Made by a program: the position numbers and the translations under genes | In this document: positions 35,068-45,754 of the stretch, in pieces | Layout: every line of letters starts with the position of its first letter | How positions within the stretch are numbered: the stretch's first letter is position 1 | NCBI GenBank assembly: GCA_018524725.1 | Contig: JAEUWP010000467.1 | Location: 1-52,496, forward strand | Length of the DNA: 52,496 bases | Source of the DNA: Podaxis mareebaensis | Taxonomy: Eukaryota > Basidiomycota > Agaricomycetes > Agaricales > Agaricaceae | Direction: 5' to 3' | The notes under the pieces: model-generated | Databases searched by the model: none | Told to the model about the DNA's origin: nothing | What the model saw: only the letters and a program-made list of their open reading frames with translations

Positions 35068-35660
35068 ATGCCTACAATACGCGGTTCTCCCGGTTCCCCC
35101 CTCACCAAAGTGAGTCCTGATCTCACCCCGTTAGACACCATCTCACCCGTCCTTCAAGTCTAAACGCTCCCAGAAGCGATGCAGAGTTTACCCAGCCCAC
35201 CAGACTAGCCCGTACTTCGACTGGTGCATGTGCCAGAATCTGGGAGGCCGTCATCACCCTGTCGTCGAGGGCATCTTCGCAGATAGAAACGCGCAACCAT
35301 GGATTCACGACTGTGTCGCAACAATCATTGATCGCAAGAAACCACACCGATTCCTAATTTCTGTGAAAAACCACAGCAGCCTTGCCATCAACAAGAGCCT
35401 TCCAAAAATTGCGAATGGCGTTCAATGGCGTGGCGACATAGTCATTCTGCGCTGCGGTACTCTAAACCCCAGAATGTTCGTCAATATGCGCAAGGGTGAT
35501 GACAAGCTAACAGATTTCCTCGTTTCCAAGTGAGTGTACGTTCATTCCTGGAATGGTGAAAAACTTACCTATATGAACTAGGTTCGTCGAAACAGCACTA
35601 CAAGGCACAAAGCTTGTTATTCCAATGGACCCAAAACATTTAACCTTTACGCGTAGATAG
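35068..35660 (+). CDS. Unknown 163-aa protein, putative transposon cargo
   Basis: Three exons (35068-35109, 35159-35529, 35582-35660) splice in frame. It starts MPTIRGSPGSPLTK, then SKRSQKRCRVYPAHQTSPYF, with two Cys in WCMCQN. Later blocks are NKSLPKIANGVQWRGDIVIL, MRKGDDKLTDFLVSK and FVETALQGTKLVIPMDPKHL, ending FTRR-stop. It is basic overall. The WRGD-IV-R-G/VNMR-D pattern is one I associate with an uncharacterised Agaricomycete family; no function is known to me. Splice sites are canonical, which supports a real gene. Confidence 0.55.
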
Positions 35661-35837
35661 CGAAGTTGTTCCTGTAGCGTATCCTAAGCTCATGAGCACC
35701 ACCTTGAACTTGGCGTATTGACATATCCCAAACAAGACGATGCACTTTGAGACATTAAGCGGCCGAGGCTACAACATTAATAATAGGTATTGCCGGGCCA
35801 ATCACGGAACTATGGGTAACTTCAAAACAAACGGATG

Positions 35838-36911
35838 CTATTCAACAACTTCATCATGAATACCGACACTATAGAGGCAAGTAGTATTTGAACCCCAGTT
35901 GTCCAGAACCTCCAAAAGAACTATGCGAAATGGGAAACGTAGGGCTGATCGAATAGAAGGGGGAACATTGAAGTACTGGTGGGTGTTAGAAGACGATACA
36001 TTATATGTTCCATTGGTAAGAAACACAAACGTCTCCGTTAATGATACATCATCGGATGAAGGAGACAATAGGAGGAAATCGGAAGCTGATTGTGTCGGGA
36101 TATCAACTGGAATTGAAGCCGCATGGGTATACAGGCCCCACAAGGCGAATGCTCTGGGAACTTTGCCAGCCGAAAGGGAAGATATCGAGCGAGGGTGGGC
36201 GTGATTGATGCTTAATGACGCAACGTGAGTTTCCTCCGAAAGCCTTATACCAAGTTGTCCTCGGGACCCGGCGAACTCCCAGCAGTACGAGCTCGCAGTA
36301 TCATCAAGTACAAGAGACGGAGGAATAACTTTTGGGCCATTCTTGAACCTGAAGTACTGGAAGAACCCATTGCTCTGGTCATTGTAAGCGGGGGATGTAA
36401 GTGCCTTTATGAAACGGGCCCCTTCGGCTCTCCTGGCGAAATTCCTGGGAGGTGGACTTCGGAGTAACATATCGAGAGCGTCGATACGAGTCTTGAGATC
36501 TGCAACAAGCGCGCTGAGGTTATCGAGATGTGATTTGGTATCAGCGGCGGGGGAATAGAGTTTATTGAGAGAATCAAGACGAGATTCCATGGCAGTAGTG
36601 CGCACGGAAAGCGTATGAAGGGTATCAAGACTCGATTCAAGGACCTCAATATGTGCGGCGAGCGTATCAAGAGATACCTTGGAGGACTCGGTGATGCCGA
36701 AGCAAATAGGAAGGCCCTTGGAGAACATGACGGGGGGTGTGAAGCGACCGATGGTTGGTGATTGAGATCCTATCCCCAACGCGACACAGAGGACAAGAAA
36801 TGCAATTGTAGTGTGAACCGTTACAGACCACAACAAGCGGAAAAAGCAGATAATGCGCCAGAATTTATGCTTGACCTGATTTCCTGTGAGTTCTACGCCA
36901 TCCACTGACAT
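35838..36911 (-). CDS. SUN-domain protein (inner nuclear membrane type)
   Basis: SUN proteins sit in the inner nuclear membrane with the SUN domain in the lumen, where trimers grip KASH tails. This intact 357-aa single-exon frame has that build. A short N-terminal tail is followed by one membrane helix at about residues 28-48 (WSVTVHTTIAFLVLCVALGI) and a heptad-like region at about 79-150 (VSLDTLAAHIEVLESSLDTL and similar). The SUN domain runs from about 165 to 355. Diagnostic motifs: PPSLVLDDTASSYCWEF (CW at 210-211), GQLGIRLS, INHAHPRSISS with SAGKVPRAFALWGLY, and the terminal VLDNWGSNTTCLYSVGIHDE. The start at 36911 is chosen as the ORF start; a minus-strand ORF upstream (37126-36893) may be a 5' exon but I could not join it in frame. 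It lies among transposon-linked genes, which is unusual for a SUN gene. Confidence 0.87.
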   Translation of the reverse strand: MSVDGVELTGNQVKHKFWRIICFFRLLWSVTVHTTIAFLVLCVALGIGSQSPTIGRFTPPVMFSKGLPICFGITESSKVSLDTLAAHIEVLESSLDTLHTLSVRTTAMESRLDSLNKLYSPAADTKSHLDNLSALVADLKTRIDALDMLLRSPPPRNFARRAEGARFIKALTSPAYNDQSNGFFQYFRFKNGPKVIPPSLVLDDTASSYCWEFAGSRGQLGIRLSEETHVASLSINHAHPRSISSLSAGKVPRAFALWGLYTHAASIPVDIPTQSASDFLLLSPSSDDVSLTETFVFLTNGTYNVSSSNTHQYFNVPPSIRSALRFPFRIVLLEVLDNWGSNTTCLYSVGIHDEVVE

Positions 36912-37488
36912 TGGGAACGTACCAGGGACTCCGGAACACAGGCTGTCTCAGCTAACTCTTCAGCCGGCTTAGGAAAGAACTGATCAACTGTGTCCTCTTT
37001 GCAGAGAGGCATGGAGGGATGACATTGAATTCGGTGCTTACGAGTATATGTATTCCAACTAAGAGACGGAAGTTGACGAGGAATGTAGTACCTTTCCAAA
37101 CGGAGTCTGCTTGAGCGCGTGGTCAATCGGCCCCCGGAACGAGCTTGACGAGGATGGATATCACTCGGATCGTTCGATTCAGTGAAGACTGGATGTCTTT
37201 CCGACTGAAAATGATGCTTACTGAGGACGGTCTCGTCTCACAATTAGCTCATGGTAAGGGAACAAGGAAGATTACATTTCATTCTTCGGTGAAACGAAGC
37301 CGATTACATAAGCCTACCTCCATACCAGAGCAAACCATTGTGCTTGTCAACTGCGGTTGGCCAGGTCGGAGATGAAAGGCAAAGCTCAAATGATCCAGCT
37401 AACCTGTCCCCTGAAGTAAAGATCTTCAGCCGTCAGTGCCGCCTAAGGTGACGTTACAAGCCCTCTTTTCACCACTACTTCTGCGATC
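36912..37488. other. Divergent region upstream of SUN and WD40 genes
   Basis: About 580 bp. A minus-strand ORF at 36893-37126 may be a 5' exon of the SUN gene. Otherwise it is probably the shared promoter region of the divergent SUN and WD40 genes. Confidence 0.4.
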
Positions 37489-38861
37489 ATGTTGACCTAT
37501 GCTCTCGAAAAGGGATTTACACTAAACGGACAAGTTCGATGCATTTCCTTTTCACCAGACAGCAGATACTTGGCCGTGGGGATAGATGACGAAGTCTGCG
37601 TTTGGGACACAACGACCTGGATGCTTGATTTGCGATTTCGGAGAGTCACCGCGTCCATTTGCTCGATTGCTTGGGGTTCCCGTGGTCGACTCTTTTTTGG
37701 CTGCAGTGGGGGACTTTTGACTATGGTTACCTTTGACGAAAAGGTCGCGCCGCTTAAACTTCCTATTCATCTCACCCATTCTGACACACTCTCTAGGAAT
37801 ATCATACTGAGGGCTTTCGCGCTTCCCAACAACCCGTCAAATTCATTGCAATTAACGCTGACGGAGACCTTCTTGCACTGGGTGGTAATAATGAAGTCAC
37901 CATTTGGACCTCTCAAGGTGTGTACGTTGTCTATCCTAATGCTGGTTCTCTGAATATGGTGTACCTCTTACAGGTGATGGTTTGCATTGTCGCCCTAAGT
38001 GGGCGTTCATGAAACAGTTAGACGATCCTCAAGACAAGCATGATAAAACCGCTGTTAGTGTGAGCGGGATCGCCTGGGCAGATGATTGCCCCATTCACTT
38101 GGTTGTGTCGTATGCAAAACAAGGCATCGTGTGAGTCCGTTGTTTGAATGCTAATTTGTTACTTAGTCGACCACTTTAGGACGTGGGATATCGAGCACAA
38201 TATCCCCCTTTTCAAGACCGGCAAAATCTCACATGAAGATGCATCGGGCCCTCCAGGTGGTAGTGGTGATGTTTTAGTTGGGGGAGGCCCTTACTACGCT
38301 GTTCCTTCTGGCAAGGAAGTGCGTGTCTATGGCCGACACAACGGGAGGGACTTTCGGTGCCTTGAATCGCCGGGTGTTATACCTGGGGGCTCTCCGATGA
38401 TATGGGCACACGACGGAGCATGCATTATTGTTGCCCTGGAATGCGTCATTGCTCTTTTGCAGGTTGGAAAGCGTCGTGAAACAGTGCTTGACATTGAAGG
38501 TATGTACGCCATACTCCATGGGTAAGGTCCCCTAGCTAACATGGTTTTAAGGGTGCAACAAAGTGACGCACCTTGCTGTGAGTGACCCATTCGTTCTGCC
38601 GCTTACAGATTTGACATAAATCAGTGGAATAAACTCCAAGGTGACCGCGGCCAAGGGCCAATCTATCGGATCGCGTCAGTGTCGGGTGGCTGTGATCTAC
38701 GGGTTCTGCGAGCTGATGGTGCGTTAACACTGGTTCAACCTTTAAATGCCTATTCACTCTTTCTGCCAAGGACCCGTAACTTCAGCAAAAAGGACGATCC
38801 TGATCCAAGGACAGGTCCATTTGCGACTATTATTTGCTTTCTCTATTGCAATTTTCGCTAG
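37489..38861 (+). CDS. WD40-repeat protein, putative transposon cargo
   Basis: Six exons (37489-37743, 37797-37917, 37974-38130, 38180-38499, 38552-38577, 38625-38861) splice in frame to 371 aa. WD-type blades are visible: GQVRCISFSPDSRYLAVGID followed by EVCVWDTTTW, KFIAINADGDLLALGGNNEV followed by TIWTSQG, and VSGIAWADDCPIHLVVSY followed by TWDIEHNIPLF. Later blades are degenerate (MIWAHDGACIIVALE, YRIASVSGGCDLRVLRADG). The C-terminus ends with a hydrophobic stretch (GPFATIICFLYCNFR). Such beta-propellers are protein-binding platforms; partners are unknown. It lies divergent to the SUN gene across about 580 bp. Intact, with one very short exon of 26 nt. Confidence 0.82.
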
Positions 38862-39207
38862 CATCCTCATCCTCATCACACCGGCGCGATATATAATTAT
38901 ATTTAAGTAGCTCGGCCACGTGCAGACTGTTTGTGATTATTATTGCTACTGTTGACTTCGATTCGTTATTCTCGCTGTTCACTTGCTGCTCAGCGCTCAT
39001 CCTTCTGTTTGTACCGACATTGCCGGGCCTTGAGCGTCTCTAAAACAGGTGTGTGATCAAACTTCAATTTCATGGACAGATCACCCGATCGTCCCAGCTG
39101 GAGGAGATACTCTATCCCTCCCAGGGAGAAGACACCGTGTCTCTCTCGTGGTCTTGTTCTATTCTCAGAGCATTGACGTATATATCCTTCAGAAGCAGCG
39201 GTCGAGC
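38862..39207. other. Upstream region of the 706-aa gene
   Basis: About 350 bp. TATATAATTATATTTAAG near 38890-38907 is a plausible TATA region. No gene is seen. Confidence 0.35.
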
Positions 39208-41435
39208 ATGTCATCTAGACCACGCGACGGTGCTGGAAAAATCATCTTCAAGTCTTTCACTCGTCCTAATGACGGTAACTAAGGCATCACTCTTACCGCC
39301 AAGTGTCGGGGCTCATTCTTCTCAGCACAAATCCACGCCTCGGATGCAAGATTGATTGGCGAACTCAAGTCAACATACATATCGGCCGACAACAAGGATC
39401 TCCTCTCTACGAGCGGAAACAAGTTGGAACGACTTGTCATCAGCACGCCGAATGCGGATTACCTACCAGAGGTCAATCTTGGTCATCAGGTCATCTCTGT
39501 GTGCGTTGACAGACGTTGGGGAGCGGAAGACTGGGGTCAATGGCCTCAGTGGTATTTTGACGGACGGGAACACTTCTCTTACATTCTTCGCAAACCGAAG
39601 CCAGAAGATATGAAAACCCATCCTCTTCGACGACTTTGGTGGAATGTGACAGAACTCGACTTTTCTCAGGATCCGGGGCTGAACGCGGGTCTCCTCCATC
39701 CGCACATTGCACAAGAGCTGTACGACATCCGTGTGAATCTAATGAAGGAGGTGGATTCATGTGTATGCAACAACGGTGTAGATTGGCAAAAACTCCATGA
39801 GAGCGCTCGGAAGATGCGCAGCTGTACGGCTGCGCTCCGTTTCACACCACAGCCATTCTTCAGTGTTAAACTAACTGTAGCTGCGGCCCAACGGTACTGT
39901 CTGGAGACTCGAGCCCTTCTTGACAAAATCACACAATGGGACCGAAAGCCGGCCGTATCCGACGAATATCCTCCTGCCAATAACAAACTCCTTGGTTGTG
40001 TCACCGACCGCATCCCCGTACTTTATGAGATGTACGAGAAAGGAATACCGGTATGGTTCGTCCGCCCTGCATCCCAGGTGCCCGACAACACCAACATTGT
40101 TGAACAATCCTTCATAACACGACCAACCGACCTCGGCATTGAAACCAAGCGATGGCCAGGTGCTCCCATTTTTTACCAAGGTCCCTTGTCTCGCGAAATA
40201 CACGCTGCCATTGAGAACTGGAAACCGGGTAGCCTTGATCTCCGGCTCCTTGGGGAAGGGACCGAGTTGGACTTGGAGAAGCAGGACGAGCCGGAGCAAG
40301 GGCATTCGGGGTCTTCGGGTTCGAAGAAGGGCAAGTGTGCTGAACCGTGTAAGTAAAGAATCTGGATGATGAAGACGTTGGCATCTGATTACCTTGAATT
40401 ACAGATTCAAAAAGCCAAGCAACCGTTCGGGTCATTTCGAAGAGACCTCATATCTCCCTGAACATGACGCTCTTCCAGAGTGTTGACTTGCCATACAGTG
40501 CTGCACCCCTCAAAGTCTGGAAGGAGGCGCTTGCCTGCATAGACACAAACACCAATCGTGTCATACAACACTCCAACATGTCACTCTTCCGAGGCTATGC
40601 GTTCCCCCCTCCGCACATTTTCTGTGGAGAAGATGAGAAGTTTTTGGACTTGATGCTCGGTTGGCTGGTCGTACGCACTTCGTGGATGGGCACAATTGGT
40701 GAAGCTAAATCACGTACTGTACCGCTCCCTTGTCCCCAGCAGTGGCGTACCTACCTTTGGGGAGTTGCGCTAGGACTGGAACTCACACGACCTGACTTTC
40801 GCAAACAACCACCTGCCTCCTCGACTCCTTCCGATGAGCGTGAGGTGTCTCATTCGACCCGTCGAGGCGCCAAATTAAAAGATGTCGCCAAGGAGATATT
40901 CAAAATATACGTCCCATCCAAGAAGGCTCTCCAGTTTCTTGTCTGGCATGATCGCATCGTGTGGCGGCGTGATCAGGTTGACTTCCCATCCTTGAGCCGT
41001 CGACTGCTTGTATGGGACGCCCAGGAGCACAATTTCCACTTGGAGTTTTTAACCCTGGATCGCTGTATTTTGGCAAGCATTTGGGCGACGATGGAAGGCG
41101 CAACTACTCGAGACAGGAAATTTTACGCAATGTGGCCGGATGAAGTTCTCTTAATGGCTAGCCTTCCCGCGGAATCATCTGGAATCGCCGCTGAGGACTG
41201 GAAGAAAAGGGCGCCTTTCGTCGAAGCATTTCAAAGCATCATCATGGATTGGCTGGGAGAAATACCTGAACAACTTCGTCACCTGTCTTTTCGCCGGCAC
41301 ATTGATAATGGGATTGCCTGGGACAAATCGGTGATGGTAACAGTCGAGACCCTAGCTACTAAACATTATTGTCAAACCTTCTTCGATCATTTTGGGAGAG
41401 CTCCTTGCATTCCATGTGTTCTCCCGACTGTCTAG
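39208..41435 (+). CDS. 706-aa Agaricomycete-specific uncharacterised protein
   Basis: Three exons (39208-39274, 39326-40348, 40405-41435) splice in frame. It begins MSSRPRDGAGKIIFKSFTRP, then GELKST,YISADN and an extended region with many Trp (DRRWGAEDWGQWPQWYFDGR). Then come QPFFSVKLTVAAAQRYCLET, LLGCVTDRIPVLYEMYEKGI followed by PVWFVRP, and GAPIFYQGPLSREIH. A low-complexity linker (about residues 340-365) precedes the second half with SLFRGYAFPPPHIFCGEDEK and LDLMLGWLVVRTSWM. I recognise the AAQRYCLETRAL/ITDR-PVW-VRP style as a large orphan family abundant in mushroom genomes, often near transposons. No catalytic motif is evident. It heads a co-oriented series of six genes ending in the transposase. 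Confidence 0.8.
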
Positions 41436-41608
41436 CTAGTTACCCATTCATTCATTTACTCGCACTTTGTAAATTGTTGGCCCGCAACAGCTTGGAAAGG
41501 TCATTATCATTTGATCTGTGCCAAGTCTTTGTTCAAATTTTGGTGTACTCTGGTGTATTTAGCCTACGAAATACATATAAGCCATGTTCTCTGCTGACAA
41601 GTGTCTTC

Positions 41609-41965
41609 ATGGATCCCCGCTTTTCTGCTACTCAAGCTACTGACGCTCAATCCATTCATTCCCTGGATTCAGATGAAGTTATCTCTCTTATTGGGGAGTC
41701 TGACTTGGATGATGAAATCATCTCGATTGCATCGGACATCAGCGAAAGTGATCCCGTCAATCTTCAACAAGAGGTACAGCGTCTTCGCCTCGAGGCGGAG
41801 TTGGTGAGTCTGTCGTGTCACACTTATCACTTGGCGTTAATATGCTCCCAGAGAACCCGGCAAATGGAAATTGTCTTTCAGTGGGCAATTCGTGTGATGG
41901 CAGTTGTCGTTGTAAGGCGGCCAAATTTTGCTTGGTTCAACCAAAAGTTGACGCGGTATGCTTAG
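41609..41965 (+). CDS. Small 102-aa acidic/coiled protein
   Basis: Two exons (41609-41803, 41852-41965) are separated by a 48-nt intron that is in frame and stop-free, so the genomic frame reads through. MDPRFSATQATDAQSIHSLD starts an acidic segment. NLQQEVQRLRLEAEL-RTRQM follows as a short coiled coil. The C-terminus WAIRVMAVVVVRRPNFAWFN is hydrophobic and basic. No family is recognised. It starts 173 bp after the 706-aa gene. Confidence 0.45.
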   Translation: MDPRFSATQATDAQSIHSLDSDEVISLIGESDLDDEIISIASDISESDPVNLQQEVQRLRLEAELVSLSCHTYHLALICSQRTRQMEIVFQWAIRVMAVVVVRRPNFAWFNQKLTRYA

Positions 41966-42655
41966 GACCGAATACGACAAATGGAACGCAATCGTGGCTC
42001 GGACTTGTAATTATTTTCTTGCGAGATTGTAGAATAAACTTTCTCAATTGCACGGGGTTTGCTGGATACTCGTGATGGCATAATGACGGGATTTGGGAAT
42101 GGAATCTGATGTAAATGTGACCACGTGCACGTTGGGGTCAGCGGCAACGCGTCTGTAACTCAGCCTTGAGCTCTGTGTGCGTGAAGAGCCATCCTGGTCC
42201 TTCATCTGCATACACTTACGTGGGCACAGGCTGAGCTCTTTCGGCCACCATGTGTCCCTTACCGCTATGCCAACGAGTGTCATCTTGACCACATTACTGC
42301 AGCAACGATTCGATGAGCCGATGAGCCTCTTGTGCCTTCTGCGCTCGTACACAACCATGGGGAGCACTTCCTGCCCTCTTTGTGGCCGTACATTGTCCGT
42401 TGGCTGGAGTCACATTGACCCTGCGGACCTGACCTGGATATGCGCATATGCCCATTGGCTCTTTTTTAGAACAAGGCTCCTTAGAAGGTGCGTTGAATTA
42501 CTGCGTGTTCCTTTTGTTTTTTTCTTCATTCCACTAGAAATTTAGTTTCATCCCCATTCGTGTTGCGAATCTCGATAGTCAGGAGCGTTCAAAGTCGAGA
42601 GATGCCCTAAAACCTACCCCAGCGATCTCCGCAGGGAGTACCTTGCCGCGTTGAC
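41966..42655. other. Spacer with an isolated arm-like motif
   Basis: About 690 bp. A plus-strand frame at 42177-42545 exists but looks accidental. The notable content is the arm-like motif at 42183-42203, listed separately. Confidence 0.4.
42183..42203 (-). repeat. Internal single copy of the arm motif
   Basis: The 21 bases from GAAGAGCCATCC to GGTCCTTC are identical to positions 51893-51913 in the right arm, in the same orientation. The left arm has the reverse-complement version near 33306-33334 with a substitution. It is the only arm-like motif I noticed inside the element. Confidence 0.7.
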
Positions 42656-44110
42656 ATGCCTACAACGAGTCTCATGCCCGACCCAGCATCCGTAGAAAAT
42701 GGTACGTCGTTGGCGCTAAGTTATCGTGATGAAGGCTAACAACTACGTGTTGACAGAGGATTCGCCTGAAAACATAGAATACTCTCAGGTGCTCACTCAC
42801 GACCGCATGGAACAATACGTGGTTCAGGACACGTTGAGCACAAATATTCAGGTGGCTCAGACTTCTCTTAGGAATGTATACTGCTTACAGAGATATATAC
42901 AGGATGAAATACGCGACCTGATTAGCGAAAGACTTGATTCATTCTTCGTCGGCCTTCGCCAGCAAATGAACGCTGCATCCCTGGACATCCAGGGCTTGGA
43001 TGATCGTTTGTCCAAGCTGCAAGAAATGATGGAGGGTTGGTCGTATATGCGGACGTCAGTTAACAGATCTCTGGGAGAAATAGCGGTAGGTTTTACTTTA
43101 CCAATCGCTTCAAGTCGCTGGATGACATGCGTCAATAGTCTGTCAATCAATCTATCGAGCGAGTGGATGATAAGGCCAAGCACATTGAGCAGGAGCTGTC
43201 GAAAGGGAAAAAACAAATGGCTTCTTTTGGTCTCAAACTACGGGATTTGGAGCTGAAGTTAACGTCAAGGATCTCAGAGGTAGCATGTGGGGTTCGGGAG
43301 GGTTGTGACGAAGTCCGCCAGGATCTTTCTGCGTTCAAATCGAAGTGGTCACGAGAGCATGACGAAGGTCACATCGTGGTTGATCGGTTAATCCGCAAGA
43401 TCGAGGAGATGGAATCACTCCAGGCGACGGTTATGACGAACCTTAACGATTTCGAGGAGCGGGTTCACGGCCAACTCGATAAGATTCGGTGCAACTACGA
43501 GTCCTTACAGGAGGGGGTCAATGATGTCCTTGTGCGGGTACAGAATGACCCCCTAAGCTATGCTACAAATCGGCAAGATTTACCCGCTGGGTACGAATCC
43601 GCTTTGGATGCGTGTTTGAAAGAACAAAATACCACGCTAACTGAGTTCATCAGTAAGTGTGTGCCATTTAGTCATCGCTCGCTGAACTTAAGCACTATAA
43701 TAGCATTACTAAAAGATCTCGACAGCAAGATGATTCGCGAATCTTCCATTCCGTCTTTAAGGCAGATTCTGCGTTCACTTATTCTGTTGCCCCCCGATAT
43801 GACTCCATTTTTCAACTCATCCCCATTTATTCACTCCGCCATGACAGATGCAACGCTGCTCCGCCATTACATGGAGATAGGCCATAACTTCTTGAATCTT
43901 CCTTCCCATCTTTGGGCTAGGTTGCGTAGGAGTTCATTGCGGAACATTCTGCTCAATTGTGTCCACAATAGGAGGATAATAGTGGGAAGCATTGGGATCT
44001 TCTCCTTGATAGTCTTGATAGTCTATCTTCATTATTGGTTTTCAGTCCTATCCGTTGATGACGATGATGACGAACTTTTCCATGCTTTGCGTACCTATCC
44101 TTTCTTCTGA
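42656..44110 (+). CDS. Coiled-coil protein with C-terminal membrane anchor (KASH-like topology)
   Basis: Exons 42656-42701, 42757-43085, 43139-43652 and 43704-44110 splice in frame to about 431 aa. The third intron (51 nt) is in frame and stop-free, so a 448-aa reading is also possible. The body is long, charged and heptad-like: LDSFFVGLRQQMNAASLDIQ, DDKAKHIEQELSKGKKQMAS and FKSKWSREHDEGHIVVDRLI. A single membrane helix follows near the C-terminus (RRIIVGSIGIFSLIVLIVYL). A 22-residue tail, SVLSV-DDDDD-ELFHALRTYPFF, then ends the protein. A C-terminal anchor plus a short tail is the build of tail-anchored and KASH proteins. The canonical metazoan PPPX ending is absent, but fungal KASH tails often lack it. 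Partnership with the nearby SUN protein is inference. Confidence 0.7.
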
Positions 44111-44427
44111 CCAATATAATTATGTACTATGTAAACATCTTACTGGCTCCTTATTTAGGTGTTCTCGCCCAGAAACGACTGAACATCATGTTCTATTGTC
44201 GATCGCGCAAGTACCTAATTGTTATCAAGTGTTACTATGGGTTACTACCATTTGGCTGGTGTTTTTATGTCTATTCTGACTGCCATTGCTGGGCTCTTAA
44301 AAGGATTGTTCGCACCGTTCAAACCCAGATCTTTGTCGTAGTTCAGCTTTCTTATGAAGTCGCCGGCCAAACTCGATTCCACCATGTTGGGAGTGGTTCC
44401 GCCAAGGTGCGCCAAAAAGTCTTCATA

Positions 44428-45495
44428 ATGGGCACAACATCTCATCTATACTGCAGCCGCAGGGAGGTTTCTGGTGCCCACGCATCTTTCGATCCTTACA
44501 AACGAGTTTACGGCAAAGCGAAGCAGCGATTGCCTCCTTTCCGTCAGGTCGCCGCTAGAGCAGTCATTAAAAGAAGTCGGAAGCCCGGTCGAAGCAACAA
44601 ATCAGCCATGCAGGTCAACTCCTCTAGCACGACAGAGCATGTCAGGGCTGTGCCTGAGGATCAGGAAATCGGTCCTTTTCGTGGAGGCAGAAGAGGGGAT
44701 AGTGGCCAAACCCCTGAGCGCCATGCAACGGCTTCAACTCAAGACGTAGTAGGCATCGGTAGGAAACGTAGGAGGGCAGTCTCAATATCAGATGGCAAAC
44801 CCCGCAAACGGTCTCATATAAATTCCGATACTTCCGAACGCGAGGTTGAGGCAATACTCCTGCAACAGACTGGTTCTGTGGACCTTACGGAGGATGAATG
44901 GCTTTCCGCAAATGAAGATACGTCGTCTGGTGGGGCTACCACTCCAGAGCCTTCCACGTTTCCAATGGTTCCTCAGCATCCCTCCTCCAGCCCCGTGGCG
45001 CTTATGGAAGAGGAATGGCTTTCCGTGGACGACGATGCGTCATCTAGGGAGACTATCACTCCGGAGTGTTCCACGTCTTCAGCGGTCCCCCGGTATCCCC
45101 CCTCCAACCCTGTGGTATCCCTCGAAGGTGATCATAGGGTCCATGGTACCTGAATTACTTTTGACGTAGCTCTCAGTTGTCCAGTTACCTTCAAGCACTG
45201 ATCTTGCAAAGGGTGAGCTTCAAACTTTGTTCGAGGGTGTTGTTTGTTGATCAGATCAGTGCCAGACGAGCACCCGGATTCGGATACCCATATAAACGAG
45301 GATTCGCGAGCACTGGGTTAGTAATCCGCGCCATTGACTATCCGAGCCTTCTAAAACCTCTTTGCCATAGTTCCCTACTCAAGAAGGGCTGAAGGGAGTG
45401 TTGAAGCTCTTCATGACTGGTCCAGCGAATCTGGTATTTTTCCCCATGAGTTTGAAATGTACCCAGCTAAATACTATCTGGACAGGGACTGGTGA
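44428..45495 (+). CDS. 311-aa low-complexity protein with an internal repeat
   Basis: Exons 44428-45145, 45177-45212, 45260-45316 and 45371-45495 splice in frame. It starts MGTTSHLYCSRREVSGAHAS, then DPYKRVYGKAKQRLPPFRQV, then a long basic stretch with nuclear-localisation-like clusters (IKRSRKPGRSNKS, GRKRRRAVSISDGKPRKRSH). Two related segments of about 40 residues follow, each with EEWLS or DEWLS, then acidic and Ser/Thr, then TPE and a Pro-rich part (about residues 155-235). The end is SGIFPHEFEMYPAKYYLDRD-W-stop. Without splicing the first exon would stop at 45153 after HRVHGT. An ORF extends upstream of 44428, but the ATG there gives a sensible start. Nuclear and disordered; function unknown. 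Confidence 0.55.
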
Positions 45496-45754
45496 GACAC
45501 TCAATGGCGGAGGCCGCTGCGAGAAACGTGGCACCTTTCATGGCCAAAATTCCAGACGTAATGAGGAAGAGACCGATTGTGAACCCCTTTGTAATGATAT
45601 TGGGAATGTCGCCACCCCCCGCACTGACAAAGAACATGCCGTCGCTGACATCGCGGGCGATACCAACATGAATGTGAATCTTTGTGACCTTGATACAGAC
45701 GGTGTGTCAAACCATTGTGATAAACAGGTTCAAGTCTGACTCTGGATAGTGCCA

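Noticed and set aside
45496..45700. Hydrophobic minus-strand frame (GFTIGLFLITSGILAMKGAT)
   Set aside because: It is about 80 codons with no start, no splice partners and no homologous block recognised; probably chance between two plus-strand genes.
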